Assembly (NCBI RefSeq): GCF_018881815.1
Contig: NZ_JACVPP010000001.1
Coordinates: forward strand, 983,040-1,047,039
Source: Polynucleobacter sp. MWH-HuK1
GTDB taxonomy: Bacteria; Pseudomonadota; Gammaproteobacteria; Burkholderiales; Burkholderiaceae
Reading direction: 5' to 3'
DNA length: 64,000 bases
Part shown: one piece after another, positions 1-9,657 of the stretch
How the letters are laid out: each line of letters opens with the position of its first letter
How positions within the stretch are numbered: the stretch's first letter is position 1
Notes under the pieces: model-generated
What the model was told of the DNA's origin: nothing
The model's database searches: none
The model's input: the letters and a program-made list of their open reading frames with translations, nothing else
Made by a program: the position numbers and the translations under genes

Positions 1-446
1 TTTGCTGCCGAAACAATATCTTGTACTGTTCTAAATGGCGAGTTGGGGTTAACCACCAAAACCAAGGGACCCTTTTCCACTAGGATGATTGGAGTTAAAT
101 CGGTCTCAGGGTCATAACGCAAATTACCAAAGAGGGTTTTGTTCACAGCCATTGGTGCAAAGTTGCCCATGCCGATGGTGTATCCGTCCGGGACTGCACG
201 CACGATAGCTTCTGTGCCGATATTTCCGCCGGCACCCGGTTTGTTATCAATCACGATAGGTTGCTTGAGGATCAGACTCATCTTTTGACCAAGCTGACGA
301 CTCCTCGAATCTGCGCTTCCGCCTGCGCCGTAGGGAACAATAAGATTAATCGGCTTATTGGGGTAATTGCTTTGAGCAAATACAGGACTTGAGAAAGTAG
401 TAAACAAACAAAGTAGGAAAGTAGAAATATTTCGAATGATTCTCAT
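1..446 (-). CDS. Tripartite tricarboxylate transporter (Bug/TctC family) substrate-binding protein, N-terminal part; runs off the window start
   Basis: Minus-strand reading from the ATG at 446 gives MRIIRNISTFLLCLFTTFSSPVFAQSNYPNKPINLIVPYGAGGSADSRSRQLGQKM...QPIVIDNKPGAGGNIGTEAIVRA...; signal peptide plus typical Bug motifs (YPNKPI, VPYGAGG, NKPGAGGNIG). Confidence 0.85.
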   Translation of the reverse strand, partial: MRIIRNISTFLLCLFTTFSSPVFAQSNYPNKPINLIVPYGAGGSADSRSRQLGQKMSLILKQPIVIDNKPGAGGNIGTEAIVRAVPDGYTIGMGNFAPMAVNKTLFGNLRYDPETDLTPIILVEKGPLVLVVNPNSPFRTVQDIVSAA

Positions 447-463
447 ATTTTTTCTTGAGGTTA

Positions 464-985
464 TTAAATCAATCCCAGTACACCCAATACAGCACCGATA
501 GCAATTAAGTAAAGTGGGTGCCAGCGAGTAAATAAGGTAAGTCCGATAGTGGCGATGGTCAAGAGGTATGCAGCAACCCCGTGGTTAATTTGCAAGGCGA
601 TCTCCCATGCGGAAGATAAAACTAGCCCAATTGCTAATGCCGCTGCTGCATATTGAATCGATTTCTTTTTAACGGGATCTTTAATGCCTAAGATAAATCG
701 CTGCAAGAAGAAGATCAAGATCGAGGAGGGCCACACGATAGCAAAAGTCGCTACCAGTGCGCCAATAATGCCGTAGATGTGCCAGCCTAATAATGTCACC
801 GTCATAAAGTTAGGGCCTGGCGCTGCTTGGGCTATCGCAAAGTAATCAGAGAAAGTTTGTAGATCGATCCATTGCTCTTGATTGACCGCCAAATTTAATA
901 GCTCCGGCAACAATGCATTGACTCCACCAAATGCAATCATTGAGAACACAGACAGCTTCAGAAATAAACTCAAGAGCATGCTCAT
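464..985 (-). CDS. Chromate transporter, ChrA-family half-size protein
   Basis: 173 aa membrane protein with the ChrA-type motif FAIAQAAPGPNFMTVTLLGWHIYG; overlaps the next gene by 4 bp. Confidence 0.85.
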   Translation of the reverse strand: MSMLLSLFLKLSVFSMIAFGGVNALLPELLNLAVNQEQWIDLQTFSDYFAIAQAAPGPNFMTVTLLGWHIYGIIGALVATFAIVWPSSILIFFLQRFILGIKDPVKKKSIQYAAAALAIGLVLSSAWEIALQINHGVAAYLLTIATIGLTLFTRWHPLYLIAIGAVLGVLGLI

Positions 986-1527
986 ACTCTAAGAGCCTTT
1001 TTGCGTGCTAAGAAAACGGCCAATGGCGATGCTGTTAACACTACCCAGCCCAGACCTAAATGAAAATAGGTAGCCGAAAGAATGGTGACCAAAACAACCA
1101 ATAGCATCGCGGGATAATGAAATTCATCACGCAGCATCTTAAAACCGGTGGAAGCAATGAGGCCTACACCCACCGCAGAAATTCCCCGCAAGATGCCTTG
1201 AACAGCATCAAGGTGGTTATAGTGCTTATACAAAGTTGCTAAGAGCATCACAATGGCAATTGGCCCAAGTGTGAGACCAAGAACGGCCGCGAGAGCTCCT
1301 CTAGCTCCACCAAAGCGAGATCCAACGCAGACAGCTAGATTTACAACGTTTGGACCCGGAACGATTTGGCATATTCCTAGGATGGCGCTAAATTCTTCTG
1401 AGGTCAGAATCTTGTCACGCTCAACTAGGGTGCGTCTTGCCCACGGAAGTACACCGCCAAATCCAGAGAGACCAATCTTGCTAAAGCTAATAAATAGCTG
1501 AAGAGAGGTCAATCGAGTAGATGACAT
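982..1527 (-). CDS. Chromate transporter, ChrA-family half-size protein
   Basis: 181 aa; motifs FSKIGLSGFGGVLPWARRTLVE and LGICQIVPGPNVVNLAVCVGSRFGG typical of ChrA halves. Confidence 0.88.
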   Translation of the reverse strand: MSSTRLTSLQLFISFSKIGLSGFGGVLPWARRTLVERDKILTSEEFSAILGICQIVPGPNVVNLAVCVGSRFGGARGALAAVLGLTLGPIAIVMLLATLYKHYNHLDAVQGILRGISAVGVGLIASTGFKMLRDEFHYPAMLLVVLVTILSATYFHLGLGWVVLTASPLAVFLARKKALRV

Positions 1528-1541
1528 TTATCTGTATAGCC

Positions 1542-2519
1542 TTATTGCGGCTTAAAAGGGTGCGGTACAGGCTTGTTTTCTAACCATGCTTCTAGAGTCT
1601 CTGTGATCCCTTTTGAGAAGGTGGCGAAAATAGGTTCAGCGATGAACCCAAGATGTGGGGTGACCAACAGATTAGGAGTGCAACGCAACGCATCTTTTTC
1701 TGGGAGGGGTTCAACATCAAAAACATCTACCGCAGCTTGCCCTGGTCTGCCGGCTGCTAACGCTTTTTGTAAGTCCGACATGTTGATCAGGGCTGAGCGG
1801 GAGGTATTTACCAAAATGGAATCTGGACGCATGAGCGCTAATTGATCTGCGCTAATGAGACCCTTGGTTCCTGGACCTGCAACTAAATGCATGGATACTA
1901 CTTTAGAGGTTTTCAAGAGCTCTTCAAGACTCACTGCTTTTGCATTCTCAGCCGCAGCACGTTCCGGAGTCATGCGCGGACTCCAGGCTACTACCTCCAT
2001 GCCAAATGCAGCGCCTACACGAGCTACTCGGCTACCGATGGCGCCCAAGCCCATAATACCTAGGCGCTCACCTGAAAGCATGGGTAAAACTGACATGGCA
2101 TCGCGCCATCCGCCAGAGGAAATCAATTTGTTTTCTTCAATCAAGCGCTTCGATGCGCCAAGAATAAGTGCCCAAGTCAGCTCAGCTGTAGTTTCTTTTG
2201 AGGGGCCACCAGGAGTGCATGCCATGGGAATATTTCTGGAAACCAATGCGGACGCTTCTAGAGTGCCATTGCGTTCGCCTGTGAACATTAAAAACTTGAG
2301 TTTTGGTAAGCGCGCAATCATTGCCTCATTAAAAGGGGAGCGGTCTCTGACGATGGCAATCGCATCTGCATCTTTAACAGCTTCATAGAGCGCTTCATCT
2401 CTTAAAGGTTCATGATGAATAGTGAGTTTAGCTTGTTGGTCTAACTTGTCCCAATTAGAAAAGCGGCGTAGTGCGCGCTCGTAGTCTCCAAGAATAACGA
2501 TATTTGGTAATGAGGTCAT
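1542..2519 (-). CDS. D-2-hydroxyacid dehydrogenase family protein
   Basis: 325 aa; Rossmann motif LGIMGLGAIGSRVARVGAAFGMEVVAWSP and catalytic-region motifs LVNTSRSALIN, DVFDVEPLP, TPHLGF. Confidence 0.87.
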   Translation of the reverse strand: MTSLPNIVILGDYERALRRFSNWDKLDQQAKLTIHHEPLRDEALYEAVKDADAIAIVRDRSPFNEAMIARLPKLKFLMFTGERNGTLEASALVSRNIPMACTPGGPSKETTAELTWALILGASKRLIEENKLISSGGWRDAMSVLPMLSGERLGIMGLGAIGSRVARVGAAFGMEVVAWSPRMTPERAAAENAKAVSLEELLKTSKVVSMHLVAGPGTKGLISADQLALMRPDSILVNTSRSALINMSDLQKALAAGRPGQAAVDVFDVEPLPEKDALRCTPNLLVTPHLGFIAEPIFATFSKGITETLEAWLENKPVPHPFKPQ

Positions 2520-2542
2520 AGATGAATGATGCTTTCAGTGAG

Positions 2543-3325
2543 TTAGTCTGTGGAAGAGTTCATGCGCAGTTTTTTACGAATGGAGCGCTCGACAGGAATG
2601 GAGTCTAAATTAGGTTCAAGGGCTTCACGCTCATCAAAGACAAAGCAGCTGCCTTGGTAGTGGGCAGAACCCACTTCTTCAAAGTACTTTAGTATTCCGC
2701 CTTCTAATTGGTAGCTGTGTTGTATGCCAATTTCTCGCATGTAGAGACCGGATTTTTCGCAACGAATCCCGCCAGTGCAAAAGCTAACCAATGTTTTATC
2801 TGCAAGTTCGTCTTTGTGAGCGGAAATAGCCGCAGGAAATTCTGTAAATTTTTCGATATTGAAATGCAGGGCATTTTCAAAAGTACCGTAGTCAACTTCA
2901 AAGGCATTGCGCGTATCCACCATGACGACTGGGCGACCCAGATCATCGGTGCCGCGATCCAGCCATTCTTGTAATTTTTTAGGGCTAATAAAGTTAGCGC
3001 GACCTTCCTCTGGGCGAATAGTCGGATGGTTCATGCGAATAATTTCATTTTTCAGCTTGATCAACATCTTTTTAAAAGGTTGATCTTCTGACCAGCTTTC
3101 TTTTGCTTGGAGAGACTTAAAGCGAGGATCAAGACGCAACCAGTCTAAAAACCCGCGAAGTGCATCGGCTTTACCAGCAAGAAACATATTGATTCCCTCG
3201 CCAGTTAATAAGATAGTGCCTTTCAGTTGGCGTGCATTGCATTCTTCAAGCATCTTGGTGCGCAGCTCTGGTAAGCCATCTAGGCTGACAAATAAATAGG
3301 CGGCAATATTTAAAATAGACTTCAT
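2543..3325 (-). CDS. trhO: Rhodanese-domain protein of the TrhO/YceA type (oxygen-dependent tRNA uridine(34) hydroxylase family)
   Basis: 260 aa; LTGEGINMFLAG, rhodanese active loop VSFCTGGIRCEKSGLYM and C-terminal YQGSCFVFDER typical of TrhO. Confidence 0.82.
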   Translation of the reverse strand: MKSILNIAAYLFVSLDGLPELRTKMLEECNARQLKGTILLTGEGINMFLAGKADALRGFLDWLRLDPRFKSLQAKESWSEDQPFKKMLIKLKNEIIRMNHPTIRPEEGRANFISPKKLQEWLDRGTDDLGRPVVMVDTRNAFEVDYGTFENALHFNIEKFTEFPAAISAHKDELADKTLVSFCTGGIRCEKSGLYMREIGIQHSYQLEGGILKYFEEVGSAHYQGSCFVFDEREALEPNLDSIPVERSIRKKLRMNSSTD

Positions 3326-3493
3326 TTTTCTCTCACTTGGCTACCCGCACATTATCGAGCAAATGGGGCGTAGAGGTGATAACCTTAGCACTATATTTGC
3401 AGAGTAAATGTCCGCCCTAGTTTTTTCCAAAAATAGCCGCCAAAAGGCGCATTTATATTCAATATCCAACAGACTATTTAGTAGGTATTTGTT

Positions 3494-4045
3494 ATGACAA
3501 AGCGTTTAATTCCCTATCAGCCCATGGATTTGGCTGAACCTGCTGAGCTAGTGGCTGCAATCCGCAAAAGACGTGGTGGTCAGTTTATCAATCTTGACCG
3601 CATGCTTTTGCATAGCATCCCGATTGCAGAGGGCTGGAATCATTTTATTGGTGAGATTCGGAATAATTTATCTTTAGATCCCAAGTTACGTGAGTTGGCT
3701 ATGTGTGGCGTAGCGGTGCTCAATGGTGCCGAATATGAATTCTTTCACCATGCACCACCTTTCAAAAAGGCGGGTGGCACAGAGGAGCAGGTACAAGGCT
3801 TGCGCCTCATTGGACAGGCAAATTTTCCAAAAGATCTGTATTCGCCAGTAGAAAACGATGCCGCTGAACTCACTTTTCAGATGACACGCAATATCAAGGT
3901 GGATCCTGAATTGATGAAGCGTTTACAGAAGGCGTTAGGAAGTACTGATACGGTAGAGTTAGTAACGGTCATTGCCGCATACAACATGGTGTCTCGCTTC
4001 TTAATTGCACTAGACGTCAATCCTGAAGATCATCCTCCCGCTTAA
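3494..4045 (+). CDS. Carboxymuconolactone decarboxylase / AhpD-like family protein
   Basis: 183 aa; LRELAMCGVAVLNGAEYEFFHHAPPFKKAGGTEEQVQGLR matches the CMD-like pattern. Confidence 0.75.
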   Translation: MTKRLIPYQPMDLAEPAELVAAIRKRRGGQFINLDRMLLHSIPIAEGWNHFIGEIRNNLSLDPKLRELAMCGVAVLNGAEYEFFHHAPPFKKAGGTEEQVQGLRLIGQANFPKDLYSPVENDAAELTFQMTRNIKVDPELMKRLQKALGSTDTVELVTVIAAYNMVSRFLIALDVNPEDHPPA

Positions 4046-4066
4046 AAGATTGTCTACTTAATAAAC

Positions 4067-4921
4067 ATGATCCGCAATATTCAAACCATTATTCCTGGCA
4101 TTGCCACTTCTGATGGTGCGGGTGTGAAATTGCGCCGCAGTCTTGGTGGGCAAAATCAAGTAAGGTTAGACCCTTTTTTGATGCTTGATGAATTTTCTTC
4201 AAACGATCCGAACGATTACGTGGCAGGCTTTCCTGCCCACCCGCATCGAGGATTTGAGACGGTGACCTATATGTTAGAGGGCCATATGTTGCATGAAGAT
4301 CATTTAGGGAATCAGGGTCATCTTAGGACTGGCGGTGTGCAGTGGATGACAGCAGGGCGCGGCATCATTCATTCGGAGATGCCGCAACAGGTGAGTGGCG
4401 CCATGCGCGGCTTCCAGTTGTGGATCAACTTACCCGCCAAAGAAAAGATGAAGGCGGCAGGATATCAAGATATTCAGGTGGACGATATCCCTAAAGTTGT
4501 TTTGGAGAATGGCGGCTCATTGAAGGTCATTGCTGGAACTTACGGCCATGAAGGAAATGAAATTCAAGGTCCAATTCAGGGAATTACAACCACTCCTTTA
4601 TTTTTAGATGTGCATTTGCCGTCCCATACTGAATTTGAGCACCGCGTTCCCAAAGAGCTCAATGCGTTTGTTTATGTTTATGAAGGCGAGTTGGAAATTG
4701 GCGGCCCCATGAGATCAGTTCCAAAGCAGGCTGCCATTGTTCTTGGAGATGGAGATCGTTTAAAGGTAAAAGCAGGATCTACTGGCGCACAATTTATTGT
4801 TTTGGCAGCCCTGCCTCTTCATGAGCCCATCGTTCAATATGGCCCCTTTGTGATGAATACCCGTGCTGAAATTGAGCAGGCAATTGATGATTATCAAAAC
4901 AACCGTTTTGTGGTTTCTTAG
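4067..4921 (+). CDS. Pirin family protein
   Basis: 284 aa; FPAHPHRGFETVTYMLEGHMLHEDHLGNQG and VQWMTAGRGIIHSEMP are pirin signatures. Confidence 0.93.
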   Translation: MIRNIQTIIPGIATSDGAGVKLRRSLGGQNQVRLDPFLMLDEFSSNDPNDYVAGFPAHPHRGFETVTYMLEGHMLHEDHLGNQGHLRTGGVQWMTAGRGIIHSEMPQQVSGAMRGFQLWINLPAKEKMKAAGYQDIQVDDIPKVVLENGGSLKVIAGTYGHEGNEIQGPIQGITTTPLFLDVHLPSHTEFEHRVPKELNAFVYVYEGELEIGGPMRSVPKQAAIVLGDGDRLKVKAGSTGAQFIVLAALPLHEPIVQYGPFVMNTRAEIEQAIDDYQNNRFVVS

Positions 4922-6094
4922 GTGAGTCCATCAACAATTCTTCAGTGGGAAGAAGGCGGCCAAACCCATAGCGCCCTGTGGCATTCTGAAAATGGTATTG
5001 CCCCCCATAAAAAGATTCAGATCGCAGACGACACCCTGACTGCTGATAGTGCATATCGCCTAGCTTGTGAAGGCACAGCAATGCTATACAAGGGTGATTT
5101 TCAGAATGCCCGACAGCTTTTACAGGCTTTGGCACGAAGAGTGGATAGGCCGTCCAAGAAATCCTCTAGAGCTGATCGAGTTGCAAAAGAGAAAACCAAA
5201 AGCCCGCTGGATACATTCAATCTTCACCGCCTTGCCCAATCACAGCGTGCTCGTATTTTGGGAATGGTATTGATTCCAGTAAATGCAGACCATAGCGTCT
5301 CTTTAAGGCGTGCACCAGATGTAGCGCAAGCTTGTTTAGAGGCTTATGGTGAGCAGACCGAGCCTTATGTCATTTCCCTCCGTGAATTGCTGGGCGTGAT
5401 TAGCGCACATGAGTGGCGTAAAAATGGCGTTCAAGTTTTGACTAGAGACGATGAAGAGGTTCGCATTCATCCGCACTATGGCGTGTTCTCGCCCGTGCGT
5501 GGTGAGTATATTGAGTTGGTATTAAAGACTCCGCTACCAGCTGCTCTCAAGAAAAACTCAACCGCATTCGATATTGGAGTTGGTACCGGAGTGCTTTCAG
5601 TTGTATTGGCTTTGCGAGGAATTCAGAAGATTGTTTCCACCGATATGGATGACAGAGCGATTGCATGTGCACAAGAAAACATTGAGCGTCTAAACTTGCG
5701 CTCTCAAATAAATGTTCTTAAGACTGATTTGTTTCCATCGGGCAAGGCATCGCTCATTGTTTGCAATCCGCCATGGCTGCCAGCCAGACCAAGCTCCTCT
5801 CTCGAGCGGGCGGTATATGACCCCGAGAGTCAAATGTTAAAAGGCTTTTTGAGTAACTTAAAGAATCATTTGCTTGATGATGGTGAGGGCTGGTTAATTC
5901 TGTCGGATTTGGCTGAGCATTTGGGATTGAGATCAAGAGCTGAGCTTCTCAATTGGATTGAGCAAGCAAACTTAAAAGTTCTCACACGTGTTGATACTAA
6001 ACCGACACATCATAAAGCGTTTGATCAAGCGGATGCATTATATGCAGCGCGCTCTAAAGAAGTCACTTCGCTTTGGCGTTTAGCGCTAAAGTAG
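4922..6094 (+). CDS. Class I SAM-dependent methyltransferase
   Basis: 390 aa; AFDIGVGTGVLSVVLAL (motif I) and LIVCNPPWLPAR (NPPW/Y motif of N5-glutamine / N6-adenine type enzymes). GTG start directly after the pirin stop. Confidence 0.8.
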   Translation: MSPSTILQWEEGGQTHSALWHSENGIAPHKKIQIADDTLTADSAYRLACEGTAMLYKGDFQNARQLLQALARRVDRPSKKSSRADRVAKEKTKSPLDTFNLHRLAQSQRARILGMVLIPVNADHSVSLRRAPDVAQACLEAYGEQTEPYVISLRELLGVISAHEWRKNGVQVLTRDDEEVRIHPHYGVFSPVRGEYIELVLKTPLPAALKKNSTAFDIGVGTGVLSVVLALRGIQKIVSTDMDDRAIACAQENIERLNLRSQINVLKTDLFPSGKASLIVCNPPWLPARPSSSLERAVYDPESQMLKGFLSNLKNHLLDDGEGWLILSDLAEHLGLRSRAELLNWIEQANLKVLTRVDTKPTHHKAFDQADALYAARSKEVTSLWRLALK

Positions 6095-6251
6095 TAACAC
6101 AACAATAGCCCTACGAACCTCGTCCCCATTGGGATTGTGGTTGTTTATCAAATGCATCATCCTTAAAATGTTTGTGAAGAATCCGTAGTTACTGAGAGTT
6201 TTATCAGTCTAATTACATGCTCTTTATATGTTTAACTTTTAAGGAAGTCAT

Positions 6252-6815
6252 TTGCTCAGCAGTTTCCCACCTAGAAATACTTTTGTCATTTTAGGTGTAG
6301 TCACAATCCATCTTTTGGTTTCCTTGTTTTTTTCACCTTCAGCATTTGAGGGCGAAAGAGCGCTCACTTCAGAATCCATGATGGTGAATTTAGTCAATCT
6401 GCGCGCACATCAACCGAGAAAGCGTGCAGACACATCAATAGCTAAAACGACCGCAATTAGCCCCACAGAAAATCTCAACCCAATGCCCTCTGAGTTAACT
6501 TCTATGAGCGGTGACAAGAAAGGGAGTAGTCGCCCACAGAACTTCATTCCTAGACATGTTCTACATAACCCCAAGCCAAGCTATCCCTTATTGAGCAGAA
6601 AACTCAGGGAGCAGGGTTTGGTGATGATTAAGTTGTGCGTTAACCAGGGTGGCTTTGTGGATGAGGCCAGTGTTTCCAGAAGTTCAGGTTTTCAGGGTTT
6701 AGATCAGTCAGCGCTTGCCACCTTGTCGCAATGGAGATTTCTACCGCTTTCTTCAGCCCTCTATCAGTCTTCGCAGTGTTTTCAGGCTCCCGTTCATTTT
6801 AGTTTGGAGGGGTAG
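6252..6815 (+). CDS. TonB-like energy transducer with C-terminal TonB domain
   Basis: N-terminal TM segment and C-terminal KPSYPLLSRKLREQGLVMIKLCVNQGGFVDEASVSRSSGFQGLDQSALATLSQWRFLP. TTG start in the track. Confidence 0.8.
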   Translation: MLSSFPPRNTFVILGVVTIHLLVSLFFSPSAFEGERALTSESMMVNLVNLRAHQPRKRADTSIAKTTAISPTENLNPMPSELTSMSGDKKGSSRPQNFIPRHVLHNPKPSYPLLSRKLREQGLVMIKLCVNQGGFVDEASVSRSSGFQGLDQSALATLSQWRFLPLSSALYQSSQCFQAPVHFSLEG

Positions 6816-6818
6816 CAT

Positions 6819-6998
6819 TTGACTGATTGCAAAACTGCAGACTTAGATCTGAAATACATTCGCTCCGCCGAGACTTTGCCAAAGATTATTTCAAGTGAGG
6901 ATCTACTTGGTCGAGGCAAGCAAATGTTTATTACACATGATGGGTGTACTTATCAATTGCGCATTACTAAATTGGGGAAATTAATTCTGACGAAGTAA
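6819..6998 (+). CDS. hemP: Hemin uptake protein HemP-like (59 aa; absent from the supplied ORF track)
   Basis: Manual translation from TTG 6819: MTDCKTADLDLKYIRSAETLPKIISSEDLLGRGKQMFITHDGCTYQLRITKLGKLILTK*; C-terminal 'I.H.G..Y.LR.T..GKLILTK' is the HemP signature. Lies between the TonB-like gene and the receptor. Confidence 0.85.
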   Translation: MTDCKTADLDLKYIRSAETLPKIISSEDLLGRGKQMFITHDGCTYQLRITKLGKLILTK

Positions 6999-7082
6999 AA
7001 CTGAAATAGCTTACTAGCCAGCAACAGCATTTTCATATGCATATAGCCAGCGATTTTTTGTTTTTATCACTGGAGATGGTAT

Positions 7083-9161
7083 ATGAAGCATCAAGATGTT
7101 TTGCGTTATCAAAGCAGGCTCGCCTGGTTTTCATCAATTGCATTATTGTGCGGGACTGCTTTTTCAAGTTGGGTAAAGGCTCAAGACATCGAATTACCCA
7201 GAATTGATATTGTTGGTCGTGAGCAAAATGCCTCTAGCAAAATTCCTGGAACAGTCGATGTGATTGATCAGAAGCGGATGGAGGAGTTGCAACCTCAATC
7301 ACTGCAGGATGTATTAAGAACGGTTCCTGGCGTCAATATTCGCGGGGATGAGGGAGGTTTTGGAGCTATTCCAAATATCGGCATACGAGGCTTAAATCCA
7401 GCCCGCAGTACAAAAGTGCTATTGCTAGAGGACGGCGCACCAATTCAGCCTAGTTTATTTATTTCCAATGCTTCATATTACAGCCCCCCAGTGGAGCGAA
7501 TTGGAGGAATAGAGGTGTTAAAGGGCGCATCAGGTCTTCAGTATGGCCCCTCTAATATCGGCGGCGTAGTTAATTACCTGACAAAAACACCGTCACAGGG
7601 TTTTAAGTTAACCGGTAAGGTTGGTAACTATGGATATCGATTGGCAGAGATAGAAGCTGGAGGTAAGTCATCGTCAAACGGTGCAGTTGGCGGTATTAAC
7701 TTGATTCAGTCTGAGTCCAATGGCTATCAAGGAAATGGTTTTAAGATGTACGACATCTTGATGAAGGGTGGTATTGAGATTGCGCAAAATCAGTGGTTAA
7801 GTGTCAAGTATACGCATTACGATAACAATATCAATACGTCCTATGTGGGTCTGCGCCCCACTCAATATATCAATCGCATGAGAGATAATCCGGCGCCCAA
7901 TGATCGCTTTATTACCCAAAGAAATGCCGTAGATATAAATCACTCTTTGGAAATTGATTCAGATACCAAAATTAATACTTTGATGTATTGGAGTAAGTTA
8001 ACTAGAGACTATTGGCGGCAAAGTATTGTGAAGCGCACCCAAGATGCTACGATTTTTAAGACCTGCAATGTTGGCTCAGACTGTCAAGTCGGTCGTAATC
8101 GAGAGTTTCAAATGTTGGGCATAGACTCACGAGTAAATCATGCTTATAAAGCTTTAGGAATCGCTAACGAGGCTGAGTTTGGTGTGCGTTTGCATACAGA
8201 ATCCCAAATCAATCAGTTGGTGAGTTCAAGAACATTGGCTTATTCCGGGCGCGTTTCGCTCCATGAGGACAATAAGGCTAACTCAATTGCCTTGTATGGT
8301 CAGAATCGATTTTTGTTAACAGATAACTTCGCATTAATTCCAGGAGTGCGAGTCGAGAGTTATAACCAGACTCGCTCAAATGTGATCACCGGTAAATCGG
8401 GTAGCGCAAAAAATGTGGAAACCATTCCGCAAATTGGTGCGACATGGCAGCTCATACCGCAAGCACAAGCATATGGCAGTATTTATAAAGGGTTTGCGCC
8501 GGCTCAATTGGCGACAGCGATTGACGATAAAGGTGTTGATCAGCAACTTGCGCCAGAGCGCTCCACTAATATGGAATTAGGTTTGCGCGGACGCTCAGGA
8601 GCTTTCTCTTATGATTCGGCCATCTTTAGCATGAACTTTAGCAATCAAATTGTGAATCAAAGTTTGGCCGCGGGAATTTCCAAAGCAAATGGTGGTAAGA
8701 GTTTGCACCAGGGTGCTGAGGCATCCTTAGGTTATGAGTTTGGTCGTGGTTGGGCTATAAACGTTAACGCTACCTACATACCGGTTGCAAAGTTTGTTGG
8801 GACGAATTCTTTGGGGCGCGATGGTAACCGAATTCCTTACACTCCTAAGCTCACTTCTAACTTTGGCGTGAGTTATGAAAAGAATGGCTTCAATACTTTG
8901 GTGAGCCTAAATTTTGTTTCTGCCCAGTATGCCGACTCAGCAAATACTGTCGCTCCTAATATCATTGGAACTCTAGGTGAGGTTCCTTCTTTTGCAACCG
9001 TGAACTGGAGTGCTAACTACGCCATTAATAAAGATTGGAAGGTATTTGGTGTCATCAATAACGTATTTGATAAGCGCTATATTTCTAGTCGTAGTCCAGA
9101 TGGAATTTTTGCTGGGGCGCCACTCAACTTTCAGGCTGGCATGAGCTATCAGTTTAATTAA
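7083..9161 (+). CDS. TonB-dependent outer-membrane receptor (FecA/haem-type)
   Basis: 692 aa; signal peptide, plug domain (SLQDVLRTVPGVNIRGDEGG...NIGIRGLNPARSTKVLLLEDGAPI...GGIEVLKGASGLQYGPSNIGGVVNYLTKTP) and C-terminal beta-strand ending ...NFQAGMSYQFN. Confidence 0.93.
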   Translation: MKHQDVLRYQSRLAWFSSIALLCGTAFSSWVKAQDIELPRIDIVGREQNASSKIPGTVDVIDQKRMEELQPQSLQDVLRTVPGVNIRGDEGGFGAIPNIGIRGLNPARSTKVLLLEDGAPIQPSLFISNASYYSPPVERIGGIEVLKGASGLQYGPSNIGGVVNYLTKTPSQGFKLTGKVGNYGYRLAEIEAGGKSSSNGAVGGINLIQSESNGYQGNGFKMYDILMKGGIEIAQNQWLSVKYTHYDNNINTSYVGLRPTQYINRMRDNPAPNDRFITQRNAVDINHSLEIDSDTKINTLMYWSKLTRDYWRQSIVKRTQDATIFKTCNVGSDCQVGRNREFQMLGIDSRVNHAYKALGIANEAEFGVRLHTESQINQLVSSRTLAYSGRVSLHEDNKANSIALYGQNRFLLTDNFALIPGVRVESYNQTRSNVITGKSGSAKNVETIPQIGATWQLIPQAQAYGSIYKGFAPAQLATAIDDKGVDQQLAPERSTNMELGLRGRSGAFSYDSAIFSMNFSNQIVNQSLAAGISKANGGKSLHQGAEASLGYEFGRGWAINVNATYIPVAKFVGTNSLGRDGNRIPYTPKLTSNFGVSYEKNGFNTLVSLNFVSAQYADSANTVAPNIIGTLGEVPSFATVNWSANYAINKDWKVFGVINNVFDKRYISSRSPDGIFAGAPLNFQAGMSYQFN

Positions 9162-9194
9162 CGCATCATATTAATTCGTTTAGAGGAAAGCAAG

Positions 9195-9216
9195 ACGCCA
9201 CCCTGGTGGGTGGCGT
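9195..9216. terminator. Terminator-like hairpin between the receptor gene (+) and ssrA (-)
   Basis: Perfect 9-bp stem ACGCCACCC-TGGT-GGGTGGCGT; T-tract weak on both strands. Confidence 0.6.
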
Positions 9217-9238
9217 TGGACTGTTACAGACTTAAAAA

Positions 9239-9597
9239 TGGTGGAACCGGCGGGAATCGAACCCGCGTCCGCAAATCCTCCACAACAAGTTCTACATACT
9301 TAGTCATATCATTTGATTTAATCAGTTAGGCACGGACTGACACGTTCCTCGCTGACGATTCACTAAGTTTTCGTACTATTCTTCGTGACGCAAAATAGTC
9401 TTATCTCTTGTATATGACCCTGATGTAGCTTGCGCTACCTGACCCAAGAGAGAATCAGTTCAGGGGCAACCGCAATTAAGCGGCTAGTGCGTAACGTTCG
9501 TCGTTAGCAGTTATTACATTCCCATTGATTTACGAGATAACGGGTCCTCGGTATGCCCTTGATGCTTTGTAATCCACGTCGAAACCATGTCGGTCCC
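9239..9597 (-). ncRNA. ssrA: Transfer-messenger RNA (tmRNA)
   Basis: Reverse complement starts GGGACCGACATGGTTTCGACGTGG and ends CGGGTTCGATTCCCGCCGGTTCCACCA; 5' GGGACCG pairs with 3' CGGTTCC (7 bp with one G-U). Tag ORF GCTAACGACGAACGTTACGCACTAGCCGCTTAA encodes ANDERYALAA*. Confidence 0.97.
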
Positions 9598-9657
9598 AGA
9601 TTGCATGCATTGGAACTTCTTATTTTAAAGCCGCTAGCTTTAAATTGTTGAATATCT

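Noticed and set aside
1855-2388. 177-aa plus-strand ORF
   Set aside because: Antisense shadow of the D-2-hydroxyacid dehydrogenase gene.
4794-5135. 113-aa minus-strand ORF spanning the pirin/methyltransferase junction
   Set aside because: Overlaps the ends of two well-supported plus-strand genes; no recognisable motif.
9239-9597. tRNA gene suggested by the T-arm sequence GGTTCGATTCC
   Set aside because: The full context is tmRNA (acceptor pairing plus ANDERYALAA tag ORF), not a free tRNA.
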